Source of the DNA: Homoserinibacter gongjuensis
GTDB lineage: Bacteria > Actinomycetota > Actinomycetes > Actinomycetales > Microbacteriaceae
Reading direction: 5' to 3'
Assembly: GCF_030161875.1 (NCBI RefSeq)
Contig: NZ_BSVA01000001.1
Location: 1,426,001-1,490,000, forward strand
DNA length: 64,000 bases
Shown: one piece after another, positions 17,962 through 26,544 of the stretch
How the letters are laid out: each line of letters opens with the position of its first letter
How positions within the stretch are numbered: the first letter of the stretch is position 1
Notes under the pieces: model-generated
What the model was told of the DNA's origin: nothing
Database searches by the model: none
What the model saw: only the letters and a program-made list of their open reading frames with translations
Position numbers and translations under genes: made by a program

Positions 17962-18972
17962 TCAACCGGGGCAGGTCTCGTCGCGCACCACGTCGAGCTC
18001 GCCGCTGGCGATCTTGGCCTGCACGTCGAGAGCGTCCTGGTAGACGTCATCCGGGATGTCCGCGGTCTTGAAGATCGCGGGGCCCCAGTCCTCGGGAAGG
18101 AAGAACCGCTCGTGCTCGCCCTTCCAGGTGCCGTCGAGGATCTGCTGCACCTTGACGCCGACGAATCGCGCGTACGACTTGTCGACGCCCGAGAGGATGA
18201 CACCGGGCGCGTCGGCGCTGTTGTCGAGCCACTCGGTCACGACGCCGACGCCCGGGCTGGCCTTGGCCGCCTGCACTACGCCGTAGACGCCCTGGTTGAG
18301 GTTGGTGGCGAGCATGTCGGCGCCCTGGTCGATCATCGCCTGGGCGGCCTGCTGGGCCTTGGTCGGGTCTTCGAAGTCACCCGTGTACGTCGCGAGCCAC
18401 TCGATGTCGGGGTTGGCGTACTTGGCACCGTCGCGCGTGCCGTTCTGCCCGGATGCCGTGCTTGCGAAGCACTGACCGCTCACCTGACCGACGACGCCGG
18501 TCTTCGAGAGGCGACCCATGAGGTAGCCGCCCACGAAGTGCCAGTCCTCGAGCGCGGTGTCGTACGACGCGAGGTTGCTGCCGTTCTCGACGGCACTGCT
18601 CACGACGAGGAACTTCGTGTCGGGGAACTCCTCAGCGGCCGCGACAGCACCATCGCTGAACTGGCCACCCCATCCGACGACGAGGTCGTAGCCCTGCTGG
18701 GCGTACTGCCGATAGACGTCCACCTGCTGGGCCGGGTTGACGCTCTCGGTGAGGGTCGCCTCGGCACCGAACTCCTTCTCGAGCAGTTCGACGGTCTGCT
18801 CACCGGTCTTGTTGAAGCCCTTGTCGGTGGTCTCGCCGGGAAGGATGACCGCGACCCGCAGTGTGGGTTCGTCTCCGTTGTCGCCTCCTTGCGGCGCTCC
18901 GTCGGACGTGCACGCGGTGAGCGCGAGCAGTGCCGAGAGAGCGAGGACCGGAAGCATTTTTCGTGTTCGCAT
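17962..18972 (-). CDS. BMP-family substrate-binding lipoprotein
   Basis: 336 residues. The signal peptide MRTRKMLPVLALSALLALTAC ends in a lipobox (LTAC), giving a lipid-anchored extracellular protein. LRVAVILPGETTDKGFNKTG and QQGYDLVVGWGGQFSDG are typical of the BMP/PnrA/Med family that binds nucleosides or purines. FVGGYLMGRLSKTGVVGQV and GVVTEWLDNSADAPGVILSG continue the family pattern. It feeds the importer encoded immediately downstream. An AGGAGAGG ribosome site precedes ATG 18972. Confidence 0.9.
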   Translation of the reverse strand: MRTRKMLPVLALSALLALTACTSDGAPQGGDNGDEPTLRVAVILPGETTDKGFNKTGEQTVELLEKEFGAEATLTESVNPAQQVDVYRQYAQQGYDLVVGWGGQFSDGAVAAAEEFPDTKFLVVSSAVENGSNLASYDTALEDWHFVGGYLMGRLSKTGVVGQVSGQCFASTASGQNGTRDGAKYANPDIEWLATYTGDFEDPTKAQQAAQAMIDQGADMLATNLNQGVYGVVQAAKASPGVGVVTEWLDNSADAPGVILSGVDKSYARFVGVKVQQILDGTWKGEHERFFLPEDWGPAIFKTADIPDDVYQDALDVQAKIASGELDVVRDETCPG

Positions 18973-19010
18973 TGCCTCTCCTGGGTGTGTGTTCTTTCTG
19001 GTGTGGGATG

Positions 19011-20428
19011 TCAGCGTCGCCAGTGCTCGGAGACCCGGCGGCGGATCCCGGCACGGTCGATCGCTTCAGACGCGCGAGCGCGCGCCTCCGCGCGAATCGC
19101 CCGCTCATCGAGCGGTACGAGTAGTTCGCCCTCGCGCAACAGCAACTTGCCGTTGACCATCACGGTGTCGACGTCGGTGCCGTGGGCCGAGAAGACGAGG
19201 GCCGATACGGCGCGGTTGGGCACCGTGATGTGCGTGCGATCGAGGTCGAAGGCGACGATGTCGGCGCGCTTGCCGACCTCGAGCGAGCCGATGAGGTGGT
19301 CGAGGCCGAGTGCCTGGGCGCTGCCGATCGTGGCCATCTCGATCACGCGCTCGGCGGTCATGAAGGCCGGGTCGAGATGCGTGACGTTCTGGATGAGGGC
19401 GGCGAACTTCATCTGCTCGACCATGTCGGGGGAGCAGTTGACGTAGGTGCCGTCGGTGCCGAGCCCGACCGTGAGCCCCGCCTGGAACATCTTCGCGAGC
19501 GGCGTGATGCCGTCGGCGCTGTAGGCGTTGCTCACCGGGTTGGTCACGACGCTCACGTTCTCGCGCGCCATGTGGTCGATCTCGCGATCGGTGAGCCAGA
19601 GGCAGTGGATCATCACCCAGTTGGAGGTCAGCGCGCCGAGGCGCACGAGGTAGTCGATGTCGCCGCCGCCGGTCATGTCGCGCAGCTCCTTGATGGAGAG
19701 CCACGAGCTGCCGGCGGAGCAGTGGTTGGTGATGCGCAGGTTGTGGCGCTGGGCGAGTTCGACGCCGTCGAGGATGATCTCGTTCGAGGTCGAGTTGTGC
19801 AGCAGCCACATGGCGCCCGTCTCGATCGCGAGGCCCATGTGGATGATGCCGCCGGCGCCGTCCCACTGCGTCACGAGGCTCTCGGCGAGCGCGATCTCCT
19901 CGGCGCGCGAGCGCGGGTAGTGGTGCGGCGGATGCTGAGTCGAGAACACCGGATCGGGTGCGTCGCGCAGCTCCTTGGCCACCAGCTGGCGCACGCCCAC
20001 CTCGAGCACGGGCTCGATCGTGGCGCGGATGGTCTCCTCGTCGTTCTCGTTGTTGAGGTGGTTGAGCGAGGTGGTCGTGCCGGTGCGCAGCTGCTCGAGG
20101 GCGCCGAGATAGGCGGCGATCCGGAGGTCTTCGGTGCGCAGCGCGCCCTTGAGCGGGAACGTGACCTCGTCGATCCATTCCTCGAGCAGCAGGCCGTCGC
20201 CTGTGTTCTTGAACAGCGAGCCCCAGAAGTGGTTGTGCCCGTTGATGAGGCCGGGCATCACGAGCATGCCGTGCATGTCGAGCACCTGGTCGGCCTCGGG
20301 CAGCGGGTCGTCCGCGGAGCCGATCGCGGCGATCGTGTCGTCGCGGGTGAGCACCCAGCCCCCGGCAGAACACGGCGATCGGCGTCGACGGTCACCACGT
20401 AACCGTTGCTGAAGAGAACTGTCGGCAC
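19011..20428 (-). CDS. Amidohydrolase, TRZ/ATZ and 8-oxoguanine-deaminase-like (one frameshift)
   Basis: About 472 residues once one base is restored in the C run 20359-20363, which joins VLFSNGYVVTVDADRRVLPG to WVLTRDDTIAAIG. Metal ligands: GLINGHNHFWG (HxH), a His in HMGLAIETG, ITNHCSAGSSW (His) and GLGTDGTYVNCSPD (Asp). The arrangement fits the cytosine-deaminase/TrzN/8-oxoguanine deaminase branch that hydrolyses amino or chloro groups from N-heterocyclic rings. Start GTG 20428 follows GGAAAGG. First gene of the importer operon, 38 bp before the binding protein. Confidence 0.82.
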
Positions 20429-20461
20429 TGCTTCGGGCCTTTCCGTCGTTGGATGCTGTAT

Positions 20462-20490
20462 ACCGTAGGTGACCGGCAGGGGACTGTCAA
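20462..20490 (-). promoter_or_regulatory. Promoter of the importer operon: TTGACA-N17-TACGGT
   Basis: On the minus strand TTGACA (20485-20490) and TACGGT (20462-20467) are separated by 17 bp, a near-consensus vegetative promoter. Transcription would start around 20455, giving a short leader to GTG 20428. The -10 lies in ATACCGTA (plus-strand reading), which also occurs at the divergent regulator promoter. Confidence 0.7.
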
Positions 20491-20546
20491 CATCCCCGTA
20501 TTTACAGGGATTTTTGCGAGGATCGGCGCCCCGCCGTCGCGAGTAC

Positions 20547-20582
20547 TCGACAGCCAGAGGCAATTTCGGATACCGTACAAGC
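20547..20582 (+). promoter_or_regulatory. Leaderless promoter of the double GntR gene
   Basis: TCGACA (20547-20552), 18 bp, TACCGT (20571-20576), six bases, GTG 20583. The spacing puts the transcript start on the GTG. The -10 lies in ATACCGTA (20570-20577), repeated at 20460-20467 in the opposing promoter, a candidate operator pair. Confidence 0.6.
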
Positions 20583-21953
20583 GTGACAGAGACAGACCAC
20601 GATCGCGTCGCAGAGGCGCCGCGTCTTGCGGTGGCACCCGTGTCGCGACCGCCCTTGCTCGCCGAGCAGGCGTTCGACCGACTGCGCGAGGGACTCCTGC
20701 CCGGAGGCGACCTCTGGGTGCTCGAGCAGCTCGTCGAGGAGGATCTCGCCGAGCGGCTCCAGATGAGCCGCACGCCGATCCGCGAGGCGCTCAACCGCCT
20801 CTCGATCGTCGGCATGATCGAAGACAACCGCGCGGGTGGGTATGTGCCCCGCCGGTTCACGACGAAGGAGATCGTCGACCACTACGAGGCACGCCTCGCC
20901 CTCGAGCCGCTCGCCGTCGAGTGGGCGTGCCGTCGTGATGCGGAATCCCGCCGGCTGGCCCTCGCCGATCCCGACCTGGCCCCGAGTCATGCGTCGGCCG
21001 CCGCCGACCGCGCGTTCCACAAGGCGGTCGGGCACGCCGCCGGCAGCCGCCCGCTCTCGCGGCTCATCACGCAGTTCGTCGACCGCCTCGCTCGCGAGGG
21101 CATCCACGCCTCGGGCGACCACGACGACGAGCAGCGGCTCGCCGTGGGCCACGAGCTCGTCGTCGCCGCGATCCGCGCAGGCGACGTCGCGAGCGGCGTC
21201 GAGGCGATGCGCGAGCACATGAGCCTGCTCGTTCGCCTCATCCCGCGCGGTCGTACCCCCGCGCACGGCGCCGATGCCCGTCGCCCAGCGGCGCGCCTCT
21301 CGCTCGCCGACCAGTCCTACCACGCGCTCAAGCGCGCGATTCTGGCGGGTGAGATCGCGGTGGGCACCTCGCTCACCGAGGCCGTCACGGCCAAGTCGCT
21401 CGAGGTGAGCCGCACGACCGCTCGTCAGGCCATGCATCGTCTCGAGCTCGAGGAGTACCTCGATCGCGACGCGCGCGGGCGGCTCACCGTGCACCGCACG
21501 ACCCGGGCCGAATTCGATCAGGAGTGCGCCATCCGTTCCGCTCTCGACACCATGGCGGTGCGGCTCGCCGCGGAGCGCATCTCGGACGACGAGCTCGACC
21601 GCCTCGAGGGCCTCGTGGCCGAAGACGCCGAGGCGCTGCGAGAGGGCGACGACGGCCGGCGCGCCGCGGTCAACACCCGCATCCACCGGGCGATCTCCGT
21701 CGCATCCCGCAACCGGGTGCTCGTGGAGGCGAGCGAAGACCTGCGCGAGCGCACCTTCGGCTTCGGCCGGGTGCCGTTCGCCGTGGGCACCCGCCGGGAC
21801 CGCAAGGAGTTCGCGACGGAGCACGCCGAGATCGTGGCGAGCCTGCGCTCGGGCGACGGCGACCACGCCGCCGAGGTCGTGGCGGCCCACATCGAGCGGT
21901 CGCACCGGCTATTGCGGGAGCGCATGGACGAGGACGGCAATGTCGACAACTGA
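20583..21953 (+). CDS. Fused double GntR/FCD transcriptional regulator
   Basis: 456 residues made of two complete FadR-type units. Unit 1 (about 20-225): winged helix LLAEQAFDRLREGLLPGGDL...LQMSRTPIREALNRLSIVGMI, then an FCD domain with Asp/His in DRAFHKAV and His in VGHELVVAAI and MREHMS. Unit 2 (about 235-450): LADQSYHALKRAILAGEIAV...LEVSRTTARQAMHRLELEEYL, then FCD with His in RIHRAI, ATEHAEIV and VAAHIERS. Usual members have one unit (about 230 residues) and dimerise; this one is a built-in dimer. Both FCD domains keep their metal-site histidines, so both may bind ligand. Start GTG 20583 agrees with the leaderless promoter. It overlaps the next gene by 14 bases and likely represses both divergent operons. 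Confidence 0.88.
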   Translation: MTETDHDRVAEAPRLAVAPVSRPPLLAEQAFDRLREGLLPGGDLWVLEQLVEEDLAERLQMSRTPIREALNRLSIVGMIEDNRAGGYVPRRFTTKEIVDHYEARLALEPLAVEWACRRDAESRRLALADPDLAPSHASAAADRAFHKAVGHAAGSRPLSRLITQFVDRLAREGIHASGDHDDEQRLAVGHELVVAAIRAGDVASGVEAMREHMSLLVRLIPRGRTPAHGADARRPAARLSLADQSYHALKRAILAGEIAVGTSLTEAVTAKSLEVSRTTARQAMHRLELEEYLDRDARGRLTVHRTTRAEFDQECAIRSALDTMAVRLAAERISDDELDRLEGLVAEDAEALREGDDGRRAAVNTRIHRAISVASRNRVLVEASEDLRERTFGFGRVPFAVGTRRDRKEFATEHAEIVASLRSGDGDHAAEVVAAHIERSHRLLRERMDEDGNVDN

Positions 21954-22595
21954 GATCAGCGCGGTCGTCGCCCCCGGCCCGCTGCTGCCCGCAGGCGATG
22001 CGCACGCACGCCGCTATCGCGAGTTCCACGTCAAGCCCGCCTCGGTCATCGATGGGAGTCGGACGGTCGACGTGCGCGGGCTCGGAGGTGTCGGCTATCG
22101 CGTGCAACTCGGGCTGACCTTCGCGGGTACGCCCATCGGTACGCCCGCCGATCGCATCCTCGACACGCTCGCGAGCTGTCGCCTCGTGATCGAGCTCATC
22201 GCGGCGGACCGTCTCACGATCGGGTGGGAGGGGCCGCGGTGGCACGTGCGCTATGCGGAGGGTGTCGCCTTCGACGGCGCGTGCCGCGTGGGAGAGCCCG
22301 GCGACGCACACGCCCGTCCCGGCGACGAACTCGAGCTCCGGCACTCCGAAGGGCGAGAGGTCATCTCGTGGGCGGAGGTCGCCGACTTCGCCGCCTTCGT
22401 CAACCGCGGCCTGGAACTCGACCGCAGCATCCTGCTGCTCGCCGGAAGCCTCAGGGGCCCGCCCTCGAGTTCGACGGGCGCCCGGAACTGCGGCACATCG
22501 GCCGCGTCGACCACACCGCGGGCCAGACCCTGTGGGCCGAAGCGGACGGTCTCGGACGCGTCGAAGCGCAGCTCGTGGACGGACTCGTCTCATGA
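21940..22595 (+). CDS. Unrecognised protein of the catabolic operon (one frameshift)
   Basis: About 218 residues when one base is restored in the G run 22454-22457; it then ends DGLVS and overlaps the next start as ATGA. I do not recognise the family. Visible: a conserved-looking start FHVKPASVIDGSRTVDVRGL, a mixed alpha/beta pattern with no signal peptide or membrane segment, ADRILDTLASCRLVIELIAA, and a C-terminal LDRSILLLAGSLRG. Position between regulator and fumarylacetoacetate-hydrolase gene, with overlaps on both sides, says it acts in the same pathway, as an enzyme or accessory subunit. Confidence 0.65.
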
Positions 22596-23521
22596 GCGGA
22601 TTCCTGCGCTATCGGCACGGCGGACGCGAGGTGCTCGGTTGGGGAGACGAGGCCGGCGTCACCCCCGTCGCGCCTGTTCTCGATGCCGCGGGGTTGCCAC
22701 CGGTTGAGGATCTCGGCGAGCTCATCGCGCAGGGCCCGGTATACCGTGCCGCAGCGGTGCGCGTCCTCGGGGCATCCGCGCGACGTCATGCCCTCGCGGA
22801 GGTCGAGCTGCGGGCGCCTCTCGCGCCGAGCGCGATCATCTGCGCGGGAGCCAACTTCGACGACCACCTGCGTGAGACCAGCCGCGAGCGCGCGACGGAG
22901 GTCGAGTTCTTCTTCGTGACGCCGAGCTCCGTCGTCGGACCCGGCGCGGACGTGCGCATGGTCGAGGGGTTCACGAAGTACGACTACGAGGTCGAGCTCG
23001 CGATCGTGATCGGCTCGCCCGCACGGAACGTCTCGCTCGACGACGCCCTCGCGCACGTCTTCGGCTACACGATCCTCAACGACGTCTCGGCGCGCGACCA
23101 CCAGATCCTGCTCGACGACGACGGCACCTCGCAGGGCCGATTCGGAGCCGGCAAGTCGTTCCGCGACTCCAGCCCGATCGGCCCGTGGGTCGTGCCCGTC
23201 GAGCAGCTCCCCGACCCTGACCGGCTCGCGCTGCGCACCACCGTCGACGGGGAGCTGCGCCAGAACAACACCATGGAGTCGGCGATCTGGGGTGTCGCCG
23301 AGCTCGTCTCGTACTACTCGCGCTGGGTCACTCTGCAGCCCGGATGGGTCATCGCGTGCGGCACCCCCGGCGGGCCCGCGCTCGGCTCGGACCCCGAGCT
23401 GCGCGCCGACCCCTACAAGCGCGACGACGGCGTGCGCAGAGGCGCGTACGTCCAGCCAGGCCAACTGGTCGAGTGCACGATCGAGTCGATCGGCACACTC
23501 GCCAACCGATACGTGAGGTGA
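22592..23521 (+). CDS. Fumarylacetoacetate hydrolase-family enzyme
   Basis: 309 residues, intact. IICAGANFDDHLRE, then FFFVTPSSVVGPGADV, YDYEVELAIVIG (metal Glu ligands), YTILNDVSARDHQ, GAGKSFRDSSPIGPWVV and WVIACGTPGGPALG define the FAH fold used by fumarylpyruvate hydrolases, acylpyruvases and 2-hydroxyhepta-diene-dioate isomerases. It cleaves C-C bonds of beta-dicarbonyl acids or hydrates/decarboxylates related keto acids. A lid region of about 80 residues precedes the catalytic domain. It suggests that a ring carbon skeleton is processed after deamination. Confidence 0.85.
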   Translation: MSGFLRYRHGGREVLGWGDEAGVTPVAPVLDAAGLPPVEDLGELIAQGPVYRAAAVRVLGASARRHALAEVELRAPLAPSAIICAGANFDDHLRETSRERATEVEFFFVTPSSVVGPGADVRMVEGFTKYDYEVELAIVIGSPARNVSLDDALAHVFGYTILNDVSARDHQILLDDDGTSQGRFGAGKSFRDSSPIGPWVVPVEQLPDPDRLALRTTVDGELRQNNTMESAIWGVAELVSYYSRWVTLQPGWVIACGTPGGPALGSDPELRADPYKRDDGVRRGAYVQPGQLVECTIESIGTLANRYVR

Positions 23522-23526
23522 CAGAG

Positions 23527-24871
23527 ATGTTCGATCTGGGAATCGAGGGCGGAACGCTCGTGACGGGCGCGGGGCGGATGCCGGCGCACCTGTACGTGAG
23601 CGGCGGCCGGATCGCCGCGGTCTCGGCGGAGCGCCTCGAGGCGCGCGAGCGCGTGGACGCGAGCGGCCTGCTCGTCATGCCGGGCATGATCGACACGCAC
23701 GTGCACCTCATGGACCCGGGCGACGAGACGCGCGAGGACTTCCCGAGCGGCACCGCGGCCGCGGCCCGTGCAGGCGTCACGACGATCATCGAGCACACGC
23801 ACTCCGGTGCGGTGCGCGAGGTAGCGGATCTGCAGGCCAAGGTCGCCCACCTCGCCGACCGCTCGCGGGTGGACTTCGGGCTCGCCGCTCACGCGTTCCC
23901 CGACCGCATCGATCAGGTCGAGCCCTCTGGCGCGCCGGGGCGACGTTCTTCAAGGCGTTCACGTGCACGACCCACGGCATCCCGGGCTTCGACGCCGCGC
24001 GGCTGCGTGCCCTCTTCACCGAACTCGCGCGGGTGGGCGCGCCGGCCCTCGTGCACGGCGAGGACGACTCCATCACTGCGGAGCTCGAAGCCGAGCTGCG
24101 CGCTGCGGGTCGCGACGACAACGGCGTCATCCCCGAGTGGCGGCATCCGGATGCCGAGCTCGTCGCGCTCTCGGTGGTGGCGACGCTCGCCAAGACGAGC
24201 GGCGCACGCATCATCTCCGCCCACCTCAGTCGCCCGGATGCGATCGAGACCGTGAGCGCCGCCCGCGCGACGGGGGCCGCGATGTGGGCCGAGTCGTGCC
24301 CGCAGTACTTGACCCTGCTCGCCGAGGAGGTGCTGCGCGAAGGCGCCCTGCGCAAGTTCACGCCCCCGCCCGTGCGGGCGACGAGAGCGACCTCGAGCAC
24401 ATGTGGGCGGCGCTCGCCGCGGGCGAGATCACCCATATCTCCTCCGACCACGCCCCCTCCACGCGCGAGCAGAAGGCCGACGGGTCGATCTGGGACGTGC
24501 ACTTCGGGCTGCCCGGCATCGACACGACGATGCCGATCCTGCTCGACGCCGCCGCCCGTGGCCTCATCAGCTACGAGCGTCTCGTGGCCTGCTACTCCGA
24601 GGAGCCCGCGCGCATCTACGGCATCGCCGGCAAGGGACGCCTCGAGCCCGGCGCGGATGCCGACGTCATCCTCGTCGACCCCGCGCACCGCTGGACGGTG
24701 ACGGCATCCGAGCTCTCGTCGAAGGCCGGGTGGTCGCCGTTCGAGGGGCGCGAGCTGACGGGGCGCACGGTGCGCAGCTACCTGCGGGGCGAACTGATCG
24801 CCGGAGACGGCTTCCTCGCGGAGCCCGGGGTGGGGCGGTTCCTGCCCGGCGCCGGTGCCCGCTCCGAATGA
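23527..24871 (+). CDS. Cyclic amidohydrolase, allantoinase/dihydropyrimidinase-like (two frameshifts)
   Basis: About 449 residues with one base restored near the C run 23933-23935 and one at the G run 24376-24378. GMIDTHVHLMDPGDETREDF holds the HxH metal pair; FFKAFTCTTHGI carries the bridging Lys; VHGEDDS and IISAHLSRPDA give His ligands; ISSDHAPSTREQK gives the Asp. This is the hydantoinase/allantoinase/dihydroorotase branch, which opens cyclic amide rings. C-terminal GKGRLEPGADADVILVDP is typical. It starts six bases after the FAH gene and ends in an ATGA overlap. Confidence 0.83.
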
Positions 24872-24888
24872 ACACGACAGGAGACCTC

Positions 24889-25911
24889 ATGGCGACGCCC
24901 GAGCTCATCGACGCCCACACGCACATTTATCCCCGCAGCTACATCGAGCGGCTGCGCGCGCGGCCGACGATCCCGCGGGTCAAGGAGCACGAAGGCAAGG
25001 AGTACTTCGTGATCTTCGCCCACGAAGACGCGCCGGGCCCCGTGCCTGGGCGGGAGTTCGGGGTCGAGTACACGAGCCTCGACGCCAAGCTCGCGCACAT
25101 GGACCGCAACGGCATCGACCGCAGCGTCGTGAGTCTCGGCAACCCCTGGCTCGATCCCTTCGACGGCGACGACAGCCCGCAGATCGCCCGCGAGCTCAAC
25201 GCCGAGCTCGCCGGCTACGGCGAGGCCACCGGCGGACGCGTCGTGGGCATGGGCGTGCTGCCGAGCAACAGCGTCGCGGATGCCGTGGCGATCGCTGCCG
25301 AGATCGCCGCGACCCCCGGGCTGCACGGGGTGATCGTCGGCTCGCGGATCTGCGGACGCACCCTCGACGACGTCGAGCTCGAGCCGCTCTGGGCGGAACT
25401 GGCCCGCACCCGCCTGCCGGTGTTCCTGCACCCGCACTACTCGGCGGCCCCCACCGAGCTCACCGGCTTCGGCCACGCGGTGCCCGTGAGCGTCGGCTTC
25501 CCCTTCGAGACCACGATCGCGCTCACGCGCTTCATCTTCTCGGGCGCGCTGCACCGGCATCCGGAGCTGCGGCTCATGGCGGCGCACGGAGGCGCAGGCG
25601 TGCCGGTGCTCGCGGGGCGCATGGATGCCGCCTGGCGCTCGGACCCCACGACCCACGAGCGGCTCCCGGTGCCGCCGAGCGAGTGCATCGCCCGCCTGCA
25701 TCTGGACCTCGTGCTGTACCACGAGCACGCGATGCACCTCGCGCGCGACACCGTCGGGCTCGACCGCCTCGCCTACGGCACCGACAACCCGTTCTCGGTG
25801 TCGGACCCGGTGGTCAACGGCGCCGCCCTCGTGCGCGCCTTCACCCCCGACGAGCGCGAGACGATCGCGGCGGGCACCCGCACGCTGTTCGACCTGCCCG
25901 AACGCCCGTAG
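24889..25911 (+). CDS. ACMSD-like amidohydrolase (PF04909)
   Basis: 340 residues. ELIDAHTHIYPRSYIERL (HxH), LPVFLHPHYSA (His), RLMAAHGGAGVPVLAGR (His) and AYGTDNPF (Asp) are the metal ligands of the amidohydrolase-2 family. It includes 2-amino-3-carboxymuconate-6-semialdehyde decarboxylase and related decarboxylases/hydrolases that act on ring-derived acids. ATG 24889 is chosen because AGGAG (24879-24883) sits five bases before it; an upstream in-frame ATG at 24868 overlaps the previous stop and is the alternative. Last gene of the plus-strand catabolic operon. Confidence 0.82.
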   Translation: MATPELIDAHTHIYPRSYIERLRARPTIPRVKEHEGKEYFVIFAHEDAPGPVPGREFGVEYTSLDAKLAHMDRNGIDRSVVSLGNPWLDPFDGDDSPQIARELNAELAGYGEATGGRVVGMGVLPSNSVADAVAIAAEIAATPGLHGVIVGSRICGRTLDDVELEPLWAELARTRLPVFLHPHYSAAPTELTGFGHAVPVSVGFPFETTIALTRFIFSGALHRHPELRLMAAHGGAGVPVLAGRMDAAWRSDPTTHERLPVPPSECIARLHLDLVLYHEHAMHLARDTVGLDRLAYGTDNPFSVSDPVVNGAALVRAFTPDERETIAAGTRTLFDLPERP

Positions 25912-25916
25912 CGGGC
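25904..25916 (+). terminator. Small hairpin on the stop codon of the catabolic operon
   Basis: GCCCG-TAG-CGGGC overlaps the stop codon at 25909-25911. Five base pairs and no T-tract, so only a weak terminator candidate. Confidence 0.3.
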
Positions 25917-25980
25917 AGCGCTTTCCGGGGCGCCGAGGGCGTCGCCGGGGTCGGACGTGCGTCGTGAGCCACAATGGAGC

Positions 25981-26544
25981 ATGAGCACCGTCGGCGCCGG
26001 CATCCCCGAACCTCCCCGCGAGGAACCCAACTCGGCCTGGCTCACCGATCAGGAGCTCGAGTGGGCGCGCGGTCGCATCCCGCTGCTCTATGTTGAGGCG
26101 GTGCCCGTGCGGGTCGACGGTCTCGGCGTCGTGACCCAGGTGGGCGTGCTGTTGCGCGCCAACGCCGCGGGCGAGATCACCCGCACGCTCGTGTCGGGGC
26201 GCGTGATGTACGGCGAGACGATCCGGGATGCGCTCTTCCGCCACCTCGAGAAGGACCTCGGTGCGATGGCGTTCCCGCTGCTTCCCGCGAGCCCCGTGCC
26301 GTTCCAGGTGGCGGAGTACTTCCCGATCCCGGGGCTCTCGGCGTACCTCGATGAACGCCAGCACGCCGTGTCGCTCGCCTTCGTGGTGCCCGTGACGGGC
26401 ACGTGCGAACCACGTCAGGATGCGCTCGAGATCACCTGGGTGACCCCGGCCGAGGCGTCATCCGCGGCCTTCCACGCCGAGCTGGAGGGCGGCCGCGGCA
26501 CCCTCCTGCGCGCCGCGCTCGCCTCGGTCGGCGTGCTCGGCTGA
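25981..26544 (+). CDS. Nudix-like protein (DUF4916 type)
   Basis: 187 residues. RIPLLYVEAVPVRVDG and VLLRANAAGEITRTLVSGRV lead into a Nudix-box-like region GRVMYGETIRDALFRHLEKDLG. Against the consensus GX5EX7REUXEEXGU the REUXEE core reads RHLEKD, so two of the acidic metal ligands are missing. It resembles the actinobacterial DUF4916 group annotated as Nudix family proteins; diphosphatase activity is doubtful. Start ATG 25981 follows CACAATGGAGC. Its 3' end is overlapped antisense by the open frame of the DEAD-box helicase. Confidence 0.65.
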   Translation: MSTVGAGIPEPPREEPNSAWLTDQELEWARGRIPLLYVEAVPVRVDGLGVVTQVGVLLRANAAGEITRTLVSGRVMYGETIRDALFRHLEKDLGAMAFPLLPASPVPFQVAEYFPIPGLSAYLDERQHAVSLAFVVPVTGTCEPRQDALEITWVTPAEASSAAFHAELEGGRGTLLRAALASVGVLG

